Assembly (NCBI GenBank): GCA_015680685.1
Contig: MNCI01018336.1
Coordinates: 2,711-65,856, forward strand
Reading direction: 5' to 3'
DNA: 63,146 nucleotides
From: Gnetum montanum
Taxonomy: Eukaryota > Streptophyta > Gnetopsida > Gnetales > Gnetaceae
Shown here: positions 24,692 through 37,361 of the stretch, one piece after another
Numbering within the stretch: position 1 is the stretch's first letter
How the letters are laid out: each line of letters starts with the position of its first letter
Program-made: the position numbers and the translations under genes
The notes under the pieces: generated by a model
The model's input: the letters and a program-made list of their open reading frames with translations, nothing else
What the model was told of the DNA's origin: nothing
Databases searched by the model: none

Positions 24692-24989
24692 TGATAGGCC
24701 ACAATATTGAGTCCCTGATATCAGGTAAGTGATATCGCATCCTCAAAAACTATATATATGGATCCCCTCCCCACAAATGTCAATATCATTTACAAATTTT
24801 CACGTGGGTGATTTTTTCAATTTTTCTTCTACGACTTGTGATTGCGCTTCTCTTGTTCCAATAGTCATAACTCACTTGCTAGTGCTCCAATTTTCATTTT
24901 GTTTGAACCTACCCGAACCTAGAGTGTTCAACTTAGTTGTGGGTGAGGGGTACACTATGAATTGTGCATAAATTTTTTAAATTTCATCA
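24692..24989 (+). repeat. Short LTR-like segment
   Basis: It starts TGATAGGCCACAATATTG and ends TTTCATCA, followed by TTGGCCAAAGGACACTG, which resembles an LTR end plus primer site of this family. It has the U3-type GATATCAGGTAAGTGATATC and a TATA box (CTATATATATGG). At 298 bp it is only a third of the E0-E3 LTR length. No matching second copy was found, so it may be a deleted LTR of a nested relative. Confidence 0.4.
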
Positions 24990-25265
24990 TTGGCCAAAGG
25001 ACACTGTCAAGGGTAATTGATTATGAAAAATGATAAACATGTGCCAAAAAAAAATTTCATCTCCTCACTTATACTAGGAAATTACCTGTGAAACCACCTA
25101 ATCAAAGTGAGTCAACTATTAAAACTTTTTGGGGACATTTTCACAAAAACAAATTCCTAACTTTAAATCCCATGGAATAAGAAATGAATTCATTAAGGCA
25201 AGAAGTAAGGTATAACTTAACTTTGTTAAGAAACCTTACTAATGACTAGACCCATGTGACTGCAA

Positions 25266-27506
25266 ATGGTCCCAAAGCGTGGATAATAAGAAGGACCCTC
25301 TCAAGGTGTGTCTAAGCGACCCAGGAGGGATAGAGGATAGGCATCTACTGAACAACGTGTAAAGCAGGAGGTGCAATTATTCAATATACATCAAGAAACT
25401 CTTGCTAATGTACAATTGAGATAGCCAGAAGGAGGAGCTACTGCTACACCTGAACAGGGACAACAACTCATGTTATCCCTAGAATGTGTTCAGGCCATCC
25501 ATGAAAGGTCCACATCAGTTGTAGTGATCATGGAATTTAACTTTAGAACTTTCATGGTATTCGCTCTTGAGGCCATTAGGGACCACATCAAAGGATCCCC
25601 ATTATGGCCTATCCTCTCCAATAGCGGTGCCTAGTACTTAGGAGAAATGTACCAATTTTGGCACAATAAGGAAGAAGGCACCACAGTTGACATTGGTGGT
25701 GTGTCTGTAGATTTTTCTACCAAGGCCATTTCAGAAGTGTTAAACCTTCTGAATTCAAAGCCAGAAGTTACTCACCTATCCACTCGCTCCGATGCAGATG
25801 TGTGTAAGACTTGGTTGAAGAGGACATAAAATATAGAAGATAAAACATATGGAGAGTTGACATTGGAGGAAAGGATATATTTCAGGATTGGTACTTACCA
25901 CTTCTTCCCCACAGGAGGATTAAAAAAGATTTCAACATATGTAGCAAGAGGAAATGCGATATTGATGGGCAAGTTTAATGCTAACCTTACTCATTTGTAT
26001 CTCATAGAGATCTTGAGGGAGTTTGAAGAATGCAAGATAGGGAAGTTCACGTTGCCCTTTCCTTGTCTCATCAGGAATCTATGCAAGCATGCTAAAATTC
26101 TAGGGTACACCAATGATGTCCCCAAAAGAGCACAAAATGCTTCATTCACTAAATTTCTGAAGCCACCAACTCCAAGGAAAAGTGTTGGTAAGACACTGGA
26201 GCCAAAGCCAAAGCAAGAGTAAGAACAGATGGTGGGGTCCATTGAAACTCAAATTGTAGGGCCTAGACAACTTTCAAGCATAGGGACTAGTCACCAACAA
26301 GAAGCAAGGCCCAGCACAAGCTAGCAAGATCAACCACCACCATCGCTGCAGGACTACCGACCATCAATGAGCCACCTTAGGGCCATCACTGAGATGGTCA
26401 ATTGGGGAAGTAGTGATGATGCTAATCTCTTCTGCATCATCAATGACACCGTATGGTCCTTAGTTTCTATCAATTATACACAGGGTGAGGTGTCCATCCA
26501 AATAGGAGGAGGGGAGACTCATTGGTCACAAAAAATTTTAGGAAATGCTGCATCCTTTCAAGTGTAACTCAAGACTGGTGAAGGGGCCATAGTGGTGGTC
26601 ATGCAACATCAAAAAGTAGCGGGAGCCGTAGAAGTGGTTATAGACCACATCAAAAAATCTTTCAACATCCCTATTATGCCACCAGTAGATTTCATAGGAA
26701 CACGAGATGTTCAAACTTTAGCTAGTCCCTTGATGACTCTTGCAAAGCATGAGGATGTCCTTGATTAATTGCTGCAAATAGGATAAGTAATGACATTCTT
26801 GTTTGACATTTCACAAGATGTCATGGTAGCATAATCAAACCTCATCTCCACCAAAGGAAATCTAGTCATGGCAGAGATCAAGGCCAAGCACACAGTAATG
26901 GAGTTGGCAAAACTCTAGGAGAGGCTCATCACCCTACAAGCTGCATAGTAGAACCCATCTCGATTCATTCCTATAGACCAGCTGGATACTTTTAGGATAG
27001 AGTAGCTTAATAAGCTATCAGTGACAATAAGAGAGTCATAGAGGAGAAAGAGAAGGCTAACTAGGATGCCTCCAAGGCACAAGCACAAACCTACATGCAT
27101 GTTAAGGAACTCAGAGCCTTACAAGAAGAGAATAAACAACTTGCCACAGACAATCTTCAATTGACCACTATGGAGAAACAAAATAATGTTCTCAAAGAAA
27201 ACTTCCAGCAATTATGAGAACATTTTGTCAAGGTCAACCAAGACATGAACCATTTGGCCAGAGAAAATGAAACCCTATGAATGGAGGAGGTACACACAAT
27301 CCATTAGAAGATAGCCATTGAAATAAGCATGTGGCAAAACGAGGGCAAGCAACATGAGAAATTAAAGGAGCACTTTAGAGACCAGGTGGGAATGTACAAG
27401 AAAGTCATCAAGAAGGAGATCCATATGGCCAAGTGCTCAACACACTGATTAGTAGGCCATATTGGACACATATGCATTTTCCCACTAGGTAGAACTTAAA
27501 AGCTAG
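25266..27506 (+). pseudogene. E1 ORF2, coiled-coil protein with plant-mobile-element-like domain (5' part)
   Basis: A frame from ATG 25266 (MVPKRG) runs with scattered stops to 26567. It has a basic stretch (SKRPRRDRG) and then MYQFWHNKEEGTTVDIGGVS followed by VDFSTKAISEVLNLL. This resembles 'putative plant transposon protein' domains with their V-x-G-V-x-V-x-F pattern. RIGTYHFFPTGGLKKIS and LEPKPKQE follow. In other frames the 3' half is strongly heptad-like (ELRALQEENKQLATDNLQL, VLKENFQQL). Biochemical function is unknown. E2 interrupts it at 27506 and it resumes in frame at 36642. Its place between gag and the 3' LTR, where pol is absent, is unusual. Confidence 0.55.
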
Positions 27507-28335
27507 TGATGAATTGTGATATTGCATCTGTGATATTGGGTACACGATATCGAAGCCCACCATGCGATGTTGGATACCTGATATTAGGACCTGCCTCCTT
27601 GCCTATAAATAAGAAGTGGGTGCACTTGGTTTTGTAGTTATATAGTTAGTCCCTTAGCCAAACTCTTGCCTTTTCTTCCCTCCAGAGTTAGAATTATTTC
27701 TATGTGCTCGCAATAGGAGTCATCAAGTGAAAAGATCTTTATTCAAACATTGTGTACCTAAGCACACCTTGTGTATGGCAATAAAGACAAACTTTGTGAT
27801 ACATCTTGCAACATCCAGAATATATTAATTAGTGTTAATTGATGTTATTAAATGCTTTATTAGTTAATTAATTATTCTCTCTCACCCTACAACTCTCCTC
27901 TATAAGCACACACAATACGATCACTTCGAGCATGCGTGTAACACTTAGTAACCTAGTAACGATTAGCATTTCGTAATCCCAATAGTGTTACGCTGGTTCA
28001 AGATGTGTATAGCAAGTGAGAAAAAATACTGGTGTTAGGATTAGTTAAAGCCTAGTTAATTAGTAGTTAAGTTAAATTAGTCACTTAGTTATCTCTCTCT
28101 CTCCTCCCTTATTAGAAATAGGACATATAAACATAAAAGCTATAAAAATCATATGCCTCAATCTTACTTAACCATACAATCATGACATATAAGTAATTTT
28201 GGGAAGACAATGATCAACCAACCCATCCTTGTTCCACAAGGACGCATAAGCACTTAGTCCTTGGAATTTGACCGAATCGTGCATGAAATGCTTGTATTTA
28301 TATGGTTGAGTGTAGGGGTACCTCACCACTCATCA
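27507..28335 (+). repeat. E2 5' LTR
   Basis: 829 bp, TGATGA...CATCA. U3 has repeated GATATT/GATATC words. A TATA box TATAAATA lies at 27604-27611, and AATAAAGAC (near 27780) is a plausible polyadenylation signal. The 3' LTR carries about 19 extra bases near its start. Confidence 0.85.
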
Positions 28336-28336
28336 T

Positions 28337-28354
28337 TGGCATTGTTGCTAGTGA
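28337..28354 (+). other. E2 primer-binding site, decayed
   Basis: TGGCATTGTTGCTAGTGA follows the LTR by one base. It aligns with TGGCGCCGTTGCCGGGGA (tRNA-Asp complement), with most changes being G-to-A or C-to-T. Confidence 0.6.
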
Positions 28355-28471
28355 CTTAGTTGTTTGTGCGCTAATTAGAACTTAGGAAATCATTTATATC
28401 ATTGGAAAAAACCATTAGGGTTGATTGAAAAAATAATAAATAAGAGTACATTGCACACTAAATAGACAAGT

Positions 28472-30399
28472 ATGTCTCCTTCTTCATACAAAAGTGCCTC
28501 ACCACCTAGGTCTGAAACAAGAAATAGTCAGTAGTGTAATACACATGACATGGATCCACCATCCCCTCAACAAGTTCAAGTGGTATATATTCATCCTAAT
28601 GAGTATATACTAGAATTCACCTTTATCCTCCATTAAGATGAACAACTACATTGGAAAAACTTAGAAGGTAACATAATGTTACCTCCCGATCGTTCAATTC
28701 CAAGCATGCTTCTTCGTGCTCTCACATGAATTGGCATGCCACACTTACACATAGAATAAATTGTGCAAGACCATGACTCAAGAGAATACTGTGCCACAGA
28801 GGCACAACATCAAAGGACTTGCAACAAGAGAGACATCATAAGTCTTTGAAGGGTAAGTGGTCCCAAGATGTCCCATATGTCTTAAGTGAAAATGAGGGTG
28901 GTGAACCTACCTTAGGCAGTCACCCACACAATGATGTTCCTCCCCTTGACTTTGGACAAGGGGTTGTGTATTAGAACCTTCATTCCACTATTCATAACCT
29001 AGGTTATGATACCCAAGGTCATAAAGGATTTGAAAAAGGGACATAGACACATGATAAAGGTGGACATTCTGATCACAATCACAATCGATGCCGAGATCAC
29101 CAAAGAGAAGGTAGCAGACATCATCATGGTAATGGTTCTCCTTCTTCTTCACCTTCATCATCTCCTTCACCCTCTCCTTTAGTATATGGACATAGTCATA
29201 AAGAAAAAGACCATGGGGATAAAGGTAGGCAAAGTGAAATTCATAGGTGAAACAACTAGGAAAGGGGATGAGGGCACTCTAGAGAATCAAAACATAGAAG
29301 AAGGGAGAGTAGGGAACAATGTGGGCATCATAGACGCCATGGACGAGATGATCACGATGAAACCCTACTCGCTACTCAGAGTACGTTAGACATAACTAAG
29401 GTTGGTAGAATTCCAACAAGGCACTAGAAAGATAGTAGGATCAAGAGATTAGATATGAACAATATCCCATGATTTGAAGAGGGATATAATGCTAATCCTC
29501 ATAATCACTTACAAGCATTACATGATGTGTGTGCCTTACAAAACATAGAGCACAAATGACAAAAACTTAAGTTGTTCCTGTAGATACTAGTTAAAGAAGC
29601 AAAAAGCTAGTACCAGTCCTTAGAACCAGAATTCATTCATAGATGGAGTACTATGTTAGAATTCTTCAACGATAAGTACCAAACATACTCCTAAGTGTCC
29701 AACCTGCAAAAGCAAATCCAAGGCTAGAAACAAGGAGGACATGAACCCTTGGATGCTACCATGGGCCAATACTATGCACTGTTACATTATTGCTCTAGCC
29801 ATGGTTATTTACAAAGGGATCAACTACGCCATCTCATAGATGGGCTTAGGCATGAAACCAGAAGAATCCTTGGGACTTATGCCCAAGGAAGACTATCTGA
29901 GCTTAAGTCCCATCAAATTCAAAGACTATTGAAGCAAGTCTCTAAGGAAGAAGATGAGCTATGGAAGAGAGAAAGTGTGGAAGAGTATAATCGAGATTCT
30001 TCCCTCTGGAAAAGGGGAGTAAGATTTTGTGAGGATGAAGAAGAGTCACCACTTGAAGAGATGGTGAATAGGAAAACTTTCCCTATCCAAAAGTTAACAT
30101 CAAAAGTATCATCACATGTAGACCAAATGTGGGATTCCCTAGAAAATAGATTTCAATCCATTCTTCAAATAGTAGAGGATTCTAGAGAGCAAGGTAGTGA
30201 TTGTGAAGAAAGAAAAAATAGAGAAGCTGAACATGCACGTAGCAAGGGTAAGGGAACAGTTGTCATCATTGAAGAGGTTGTGGAGTTGGAAACAGACAAT
30301 GATTGTGGATGCAAGATATGTCAATATGACCATCCTAAGGGATGTTTCCCTATAATCTCACATCTACAGGAGTCTAGGGTGTATGCATTCAACCCATGA
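28472..30399 (+). pseudogene. E2 gag, decayed
   Basis: It starts MSPSSYKSASPPRSETRNSQ and includes the family block with 'VVYIHPNEYILEFTFILH'. A 216-codon open part (29749-30399) has MGQYYALLHYCSSHGY, GLRHETRRILGTYAQGRL, a Lys/Glu-rich helix and then CKICQYDHPKGCF (30310-30345). That last motif is a C-x2-C-x3-H-x3-C set, a shortened zinc-knuckle-like arrangement also present in E3. Between 28900 and 29700 the frame shifts and stops appear. A Pro/Gln/Tyr-rich tail continues to about 30960. Confidence 0.8.
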
Positions 30400-31029
30400 T
30401 TGAACAAATGGCAAACACCCCAAAGGTTACCTTATCCTCAATGTAACCCAAGACAATTCCACCAGCCCTTAACGTATTATCCCAGTGGAACTCCACCACA
30501 ACTGATTGAGCAATATCAATAGTGGCAATACCCACAATCATGAGGAATGCGACCACCAAGGCAACAGTATCCTTACCGGAAACCTAACCCATATGGATAG
30601 TACGTATAGTAGCTAATCTCTCCACATGACTCTACTAGTGATGGTACTCCTCAACCTCACTACCAAGCTCATGAGTATTATAGGAATCATTCTCCTAGGG
30701 GTGATGTTCCACAAACATACCATCCTTTTCATCCAACCACATCTCTTCCACCAATAGCTCCATTACCACCTACTCCAGCTATGCAAGGTGAAATCCCTAC
30801 CCAATCACAGCAATGTAACACCACAAGGGCTGTTAACTCTCAACTTGCTATTGGTTCCAAGAACCACATGAAGAAAAGACCTTTCTTTAGAACCAATAGT
30901 TCAACCAAGCCCTTGCAATCACAAGTGGCTAATTCCTTAGATGCCTCAGTATCAATCAAAACTTTAGAGCCTCCTTTAACTTAACCATCGCACTCAATGC
31001 ATATGGTCATGCTAACACATGTCATCACT

Positions 31030-31585
31030 GATTAGATCAAAGTTGGCCATCTTCCCTGGAAATTCTCTAATCCTAGAAGTCCTCTAATATACTTACAAAC
31101 CACTAAAAATGAACCATGCAAGGCTCTTTTGGATTTAGGTTTCTCAAGAAATGTACAAGGCCTAGAACTTGCCTCCATTGAAAAAGAGCAACATTCGTCT
31201 AGAGCTGGCTGACTAGTCCATCACTATCTCATTGGAACTAGTGGAGGACATTGTTACCATTATTTGTGCATAGTCATACCCAGTTGATTTCCTAGTGATT
31301 CAGGTGAACAATGGTAAGGGGAACTTCCTAATCATAATGGGAAGAGCATGGCTAAGCACAGTTGACATGCACCTAGGAATCCACAATCTTTCCTTAGAAA
31401 TATCAAAGGAAAACACATTCAAAAAGATCAAGAAGAAGAAAGTTTCATGCATCACATATAATGACACAGGGTGTAATTGCGTGCAAAGGTTATGGGTTGT
31501 GCAAAGTTTAACATTACCTACATGCAATCAATGTGTACAAGTCATCAACATACAAATATTCCTATATGCAATAGCCACACAATAG
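31030..31585 (+). pseudogene. E2 protease region, decayed
   Basis: The segment parallels 58860-59304 of E3. 'CKALLDLGFS' replaces E3's ALLDSGFG, so the D-S-G triad reads D-L-G. Downstream are DFLVIQVNNGKGNFLIIMGR, AWLSTVDMHLG and SLEISKENTFKKIKKKKVSC. The retropepsin would mature Gag-Pol. A frameshift separates it from gag. Confidence 0.7.
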
Positions 31586-31671
31586 GAATGCACCCAGTGG
31601 TTAATAGCTTATTAAGAAAGCAGTTCAATAATATGCATGGAACCAACTAAGGGTTTGACTTGCGCTTACAT

Positions 31672-32620
31672 TGATAGCACATATGCATTACAGCACTTAT
31701 GGAGCAAACTTTGATCAAGCCTTGGACTAGTTAGAGAAAGTGTTAAAAAGATGTATAGAAACCAATTTGAGGCTCAATTGGCAGAAAAGCCATTTGATGG
31801 TCCAAGAGGACATAGTACTAGGCCACAACATCTCACACACAGGGATAGAGGTAGACCCTGAGAAAATCAAAGTTATCTAAGGAATTACCCATCAACTAGA
31901 AACTATCAAAGATATTTGGTTATTCATTGGACACACTGGGTACTATAGGAGATTTATTGAGAACTTTTCAAAGGTTTCCAAACCATTGGTGGAATTAATG
32001 AAAAATTATATACCTTTCAAATGGACTAGGAAATGTAAACTAGCTTTCCAAACCCTGAAACAGAAGCTAGTAGAAACACCCATTCTACAAGCTCCTGATT
32101 GGTCCAAACCATTCTATATTATGACTAACACATCCAAATATGCCTTAGGAGCCATACCTACATAGTTAGATGACTAGAAGCATCCTTACTACATCCACTA
32201 TGCAAGTAGAATCATTGGTGCACAATTTAAGTACACTACCATGAAGAAAGAATTAATGGCTGTAGTGTTTGCACTACAAAAGTTTAGACACTATGTATTA
32301 GGATATAAAGTATATATACATACAAATCATAGTGAATAGGGTTTCTCATGAATAAGCCAATGGTAAGCCCTCATATCATACGATAGCTTGTAATCTTACA
32401 AGAGTTTGATCTTATGATGATTGATCGTAAAGGCACCGAGAACGTAGTTGCTGATCATTTATCTCAATTGCAATGGGATAACAAAGAGGATGAGTATCCA
32501 ATTTCTAATTATTTCCTAGATGAATTCCTCTTTTCTGGTGTAGTGAATAATCAATCACCCATGGAGCCAAACTGGTATAGTAGCATTCCTACCTATGTCC
32601 TCACCCAACAAATACCATAA
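31672..32620 (+). pseudogene. E2 RT remnant and RNase H; RT core deleted
   Basis: Right after the protease-RT linker the sequence jumps to 'YGAN FDQALD'-like bases (31690), which in E3 follow the RT catalytic FMDD. About 0.8 kb covering the RT fingers and palm is therefore missing. What follows is the RT thumb and RNase H: 'SHLMVQEDIVLGHNISHTG', 'YYRRFIENFSKVSKPLVEL', 'APDWSKPFYIMTN' and 'YTTMKKELMAVVFALQKFRH', then DRKGTENVVADHLSQL. Several stops and frameshifts are present. Confidence 0.75.
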
Positions 32621-32639
32621 GAGTTAAACCTGAAGAAGA

Positions 32640-33854
32640 AACAATAGTTTCTTCATTAAGCCAAGTAATTTATGGAAATAAATGGGAAACTTTACAAAGT
32701 GTGTCCTAATTTCTTAGCTTGATGGTGTGTTCCCGATATAGATCAAATGTGAGTTCTCCAAGATGCTCATGAGGGTCCTTGTGGAGTTCATTACGTTGGG
32801 AGACAAACGACCATCAAGAGCTTGCTTGCAGGATATTATTTGCCTACATTATTTTTGGATGTCCATCATTTTTTCCAATTTTGTGAGCACTATCAACATG
32901 ATGGGGGAATGACTGCAACAATGGAAGGTCCACAATAATGGATCCAACCGTTAGAACCCTTCAACATTTGGAGAATTGCTTTTATGGGGCCAATTACACC
33001 AATGTCCAATGGAAAAGCTTATATTATTTTTTCTATTGATTGCCCAACTAAATGGACAAAAGAAGCTACTATTAAGGATTGTACATCATCTACAACTACA
33101 TGATTTGTTCAACAACAAATCATAAATAGGTTTGGTGTGCCTCGTGCACTTATTTTAGACAATGGTACCCACTTCATAGGTGTAAGTTTTCAAAAAGTAA
33201 TGCAACGCTTAGGGGTTGAATAGAACTTGACAACACCATACCACCACTATGTGAATGGTCAATCCAAAGTTACCAACACAAGGATTACAAAAATATTGAC
33301 TAGAACTATTAGCAAGTTTAGGCGAGGCTAGAGCACTAAATTGAATGATGCTCTTCGAGCATACCACTCCACATGGAAACCCTACATGCTACTCTCCCTA
33401 TGAGTTAGTATATAGTAAATTACCAATGCTTCCCATTCAAACTGAGCTCTATACACTATCAATGGCATGTGATCTCAACCTTGACCTTGATCTAGCATAG
33501 AAACAATTGTTGGTAACCCTTAACTTGCTAGATAAAAACTGACTAACTACCCTATCATTTAGCTAATTGCACAAGGCATTCAATAAATAGCATCATGACC
33601 TAAGGGTTAGGAAAGTTAAATATCAACCGTGAGATAAGGTTCTCTAATAGAATCCCACACATGTGCCACAATGTACTAAATTTCAAACACTATGGGAAGG
33701 ACCTTATATTATTTATGCAATTTTTTCTTTAGGGACCATGACAATATACAAACCTGAGATCCCAAAAAAGAAATTTTTGATCAATATACAACAAACCAAA
33801 CCTTTCCATGAGCTTAGGATAGCCAGTACACATGCTACCTCTATTGATGGATAA
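32640..33854 (+). pseudogene. E2 integrase, decayed
   Basis: The His/His..Cys zinc region reads HEGPCGVHYVGR...FCEHYQ, with the last Cys changed. The core has FNIWRIAFMGPITP (first Asp now Ala), LILDNGTHFIG (second Asp kept) and NGQSKVTNTRI (Lys where integrases have Glu). The end carries FQTLWEGPYIIYAIFS and NIQQTKPFHEL. With at least two of the three catalytic acids lost, it is inactive. It parallels 61250-62440 of E3. Confidence 0.8.
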
Positions 33855-35810
33855 CCTTGCTCACTATATTGGATCTCCTCCTTCCAACTTAGTCGTGGGG
33901 GAGATGGCCACCTATACTAACAATTCTAGGTAATTAGTTCTTTTTAAATTTTTTTTTTACACATTTTTCCAATTTTTCTTATTTTTATTTTACACCATCA
34001 TTCATATTTTTACTATTTCTTTATTTGCTTAATTTACTTTATTCATCATCCAATAAGTGCTCATGATGGTGGATTGAATTATATCACATTGATTGATAAT
34101 GTTTGATTTTTACCTTTGAATTATGATGCTGATATTAAGGTTTGGCTCTTTTGGTAAAATAGACAATGAGTCCACACTGTCCACTCATCCATACAACTCT
34201 ATGGTACCCTTTGGCTTCGAACTATATAGTCCCTTTTTTCTAAGAAAATTTGTTAATGAATTGGTGGCTGGGTATTTTTCAAACTGAGGAAACACTCAAA
34301 GGATGAGAAGGATGTGACTTCAAGGGGATTCAATGCATTTGTGTTGGCCATTCTCTTGGGTGCTTGGATGCATTTTCTAGGGTTTTCTACCATTCCAACA
34401 TTGTTCAAAAATCAGGAAGCTGAGTGAATAAAAATAAGTCTTTGCATGGTGTGGTTCTCATGCAAAAAAAAAGAGAAAAATGAGAATTCAAAGCACACTC
34501 CTTAGACATAATATAGAAATATGGGCTACAAGCACTAGTTATGGAACTAGAAAGACATGTTACCCATGCCTGAAGGTTCCCTCTAACTAAGGCCCTTTCT
34601 TACTTCCTGCTTCTCCATCTCACTCTCCTCAGAATGGTGGTGACTCTTTGTGGAAGCATTCTTGTTGCTTAGAGTGGATGAATTGGTCAACTGTGTTTAT
34701 GTGAGGTCACTATATGTGGTTTGTTTGAGTCTAGATTTGGGATGAGTTCTACATAGTCACATTAACCATAAAGTACACAAGGGACTTTATACAACCTTGT
34801 TCTTTGGATTCCATTCCATTCTCTCCTCTCCATCTTTCTCCCCATTTTTCCACCTCATTGCTAGTTTTATCATTAGTCCATTTCTGGGTTGATGCATTAT
34901 TTTTTTTGGTGAATTCTTGTGGGTAAGTTTTTAACTCTTGCTTCAAAATGACATTCCTAGAGCCTACGGACTCTTTGGTTTGTGGGTTTGCCAAGGCATA
35001 AAATGCATGAGCCTACTTTGGGGAGGAACCACTGGCATTCCTTTTTGGTACAATTATTAACTTCTTGTCCTTAAACATTTCTTGTAATCAATCATTTCTT
35101 GTTTCATCCCCATCCATGGCATTCATTTTAATGGTGTTTCCATTGTTATTTTTTCCATCTTTCTTATTCCTCACATTTTTCTATCTTATAGCTACTGAAG
35201 GTTCGCTCTTAGTCATGGGGGCCCAGCCACAAATTTTTTAATTTTTTTCATTTTACTATTCACCTAAGCCCTACACCTTGGGTAGTCACCAATGATAAAT
35301 CTCTGAACCAATTTCTACCATAACCACAACTTAGCCAATGTGCTTCATATTGAGGAAAGGTATCAACTACATTATGGTTTATCTATCCTTGCTCATTTGT
35401 GACTCTGTTGTGTGTGTAGATGGCAACCATACAAACAATGGACTAGGCTTGAAGGAAGCACTTAGGATGGATTGGAACTAGAAAATTTATGAAAGGAGCA
35501 AGTCTAGAGGTGTGGCTATGGATAAACAATGAAATGTGCAATCTCGGCATTGGCAACAACACACTTCATCTTCTTTCTCTCTCTTTTTCTCTTCAAGCTA
35601 CCAAATAAAGGCTTAAATGTCATTTATGTACAAGTGTTCACCACAATGGTCATGAACACTAATGTTGTAATATGTTTATTGATCCATTCATTAGGCACAT
35701 TGAGTCTGTCATGCCATTCCACCATCAGTTGTCAGTTAGTCAATAATCCCATACCTTCCCAATATTTTGCAAGGAACTCATGGACAAGTTTTCATTCAAT
35801 CATAGGGGTA
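33855..35810 (+). other. E2 3' untranslated region, no gene seen
   Basis: Two kilobases between the integrase stop and the 3' LTR. GTGGGGGA (near 33895) and ATGGGGGCC (near 35213) look like extra polypurine-type words. CATAGGGGTA just before 35811 is the likely true polypurine tract. Small open frames are present but none has a recognisable motif. E3 lacks this whole stretch. Confidence 0.5.
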
Positions 35811-36641
35811 TGATGAACCACAATATCAGGGCCACAATATTGCATCTGTGATATCCCGTACATGATATTGGAGCCTACCATGCAATGTCAAATACTTGAT
35901 ATCAAGACCTACCTCCTTGCCTATAAATAAGAGGTGGTCACACTTGGTTTTGTAGTTAGATAGTTAGTCCCTTATCCAAACTCTTGCCTTTTCTTCCCTC
36001 CAGAGTTAGAATTATTTTTGTGTGCCTACAGTAGGAGTCATTAAGTGAATGGATTTTTATTTGAGCATTGTGTACCTAAGCACACCTTGTGTACGACAAT
36101 AAAGACGAACTTTATGATAAACCTTGCAGCATCCAAAATAGATTAATTAGTGTTAATTGATGTTATTAAATGCTTTCTTAGTTAATTAATGATTCTCACC
36201 CTACAACTCTCCTTAGTTAGCACACACAGTACGATCACTTTGAGCATGGGTGTAACACTTGGTAACCTAGTAACGATTAGTGTTTGGTAATCCCAGTAGT
36301 GTTGCACTAGTTTAAGATGTGTATGGAAAGTGAAAACTGATACTAGTGTTAGGATTAGTGAAAGCCTAGCTAATTAGTAGTTAAGATAAATTAGCCACTT
36401 AGTTATCTCTCTCTCTTCTCCCTTATTAGTAGCAGGACATAAAAACTATAAAAATCATATGCCTTAAGTTTATTTAACCATACAATTGTGATATCCAAGT
36501 AAGTTTGGGAAGAGAACGATCAACCAACCTATCCTCATTCAACAACAGTGCATAAGCACTTAGTCCTTGAAATTCGACCGGATCGTGCATGAAATGCTCA
36601 TATTCATATGGTTGAGCATAAGGGTACCTTGCCGCTCATCA
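35811..36641 (+). repeat. E2 3' LTR
   Basis: 831 bp, TGATGAACC...CTCATCA, homologous to 27507-28335 with the same TATAAATAAGAG and AATAAAGACGA signals. It is preceded by the purine-rich CATAGGGGTA and followed by the GCTGG target copy. Confidence 0.85.
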
Positions 36642-37257
36642 GCTGGGACCTGCAAATTCAAGACCTCATAGGGTACATGGAATTGGCAAACCTGTGGGAT
36701 GCCAATCTAGCCATGTTGATAGCAAGACACCTGAGAATAGAGCTCAAGAAGTAGGTAGCTACCACCTACACCAAATATGAAGCAGAATTTACAAAGCACA
36801 AGAAAACATTACAAAAGCTAGAAGTTGCAAATTCTAAACTAGAGGTGGTTAAGACTAGCTACCAGGGCTAAAGAGATGTTGCAATAGACCTAGCTTGATG
36901 GGTTATGAATTTTCAAGAGTACAAGGATAAAGCTAGAGCCTACAAGGAGGAAAAATGGTTGTTTGCCACCTAGTAAGTTAAAGAAAACAAGATGTTCCCA
37001 CAAATACTGTGTCCATGGGAGGTGTTGACTCCATCAAACATTGGAGCATCAGCATGAATGGCACAAGATCCCCGAATCGAAGAGGAAAAGGTCTAGACAC
37101 TACTTCAAAGACATCAAATTCCAAAACTTGGAACATAGGAAAAGGGGAAGCAACCCATGGAGGAGCCACCACCACCTGGAAACACATGAGTTCCAACAAT
37201 GTTCTGTGTTTGTGTCCCAATTTTATTTTGTTCAATCCCACACTACGGCATGAATAA
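36642..37257 (+). pseudogene. E1 ORF2, 3' part after E2
   Basis: The frame resumes WDLQIQDLIGYMELANLWDA and continues with the heptad-rich EAEFTKHKKTLQKLEVANSK and 'EYKDKARAYKEEKWL', then stops. It ends in a basic, His/Trp-containing tail in an alternative frame (KHWSISMNGTRSPNRRGKG). A polypurine-like GTGGGGGTA (37353-37361) and the E1 3' LTR follow. The function of this protein is not known. Confidence 0.55.
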
Positions 37258-37361
37258 TTTCTCATTAATCAATAATCCCATACCTATCCATTGTGTAATC
37301 AATTGGACTCATTCTCATTCTGTTTGAATTGAGGACAAGTTTTCATTTCGTCGTGGGGGTA

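Larger units (their letters stand above)
27507..36641 (+). mobile_element. E2: gypsy LTR element nested in E1
   Basis: The LTRs 27507-28335 and 35811-36641 are clearly homologous. Flanking bases GCTAG (27502-27506) and GCTGG (36642-36646) form a 5-bp target duplication with one change. Removing the element and one duplicate rejoins E1 ORF2 in frame (...ELKS | WDLQIQDL). Internal order is primer site, gag, protease, RNase H, integrase and a 2-kb non-coding 3' part. The RT core is deleted. It is full length in outline but dead. Confidence 0.85.

Noticed and set aside
24272-24694. 140-codon hydrophobic ORF as a membrane protein gene
   Set aside because: Low-complexity AT-rich translation with no exon or promoter context, inside a retrotransposon.
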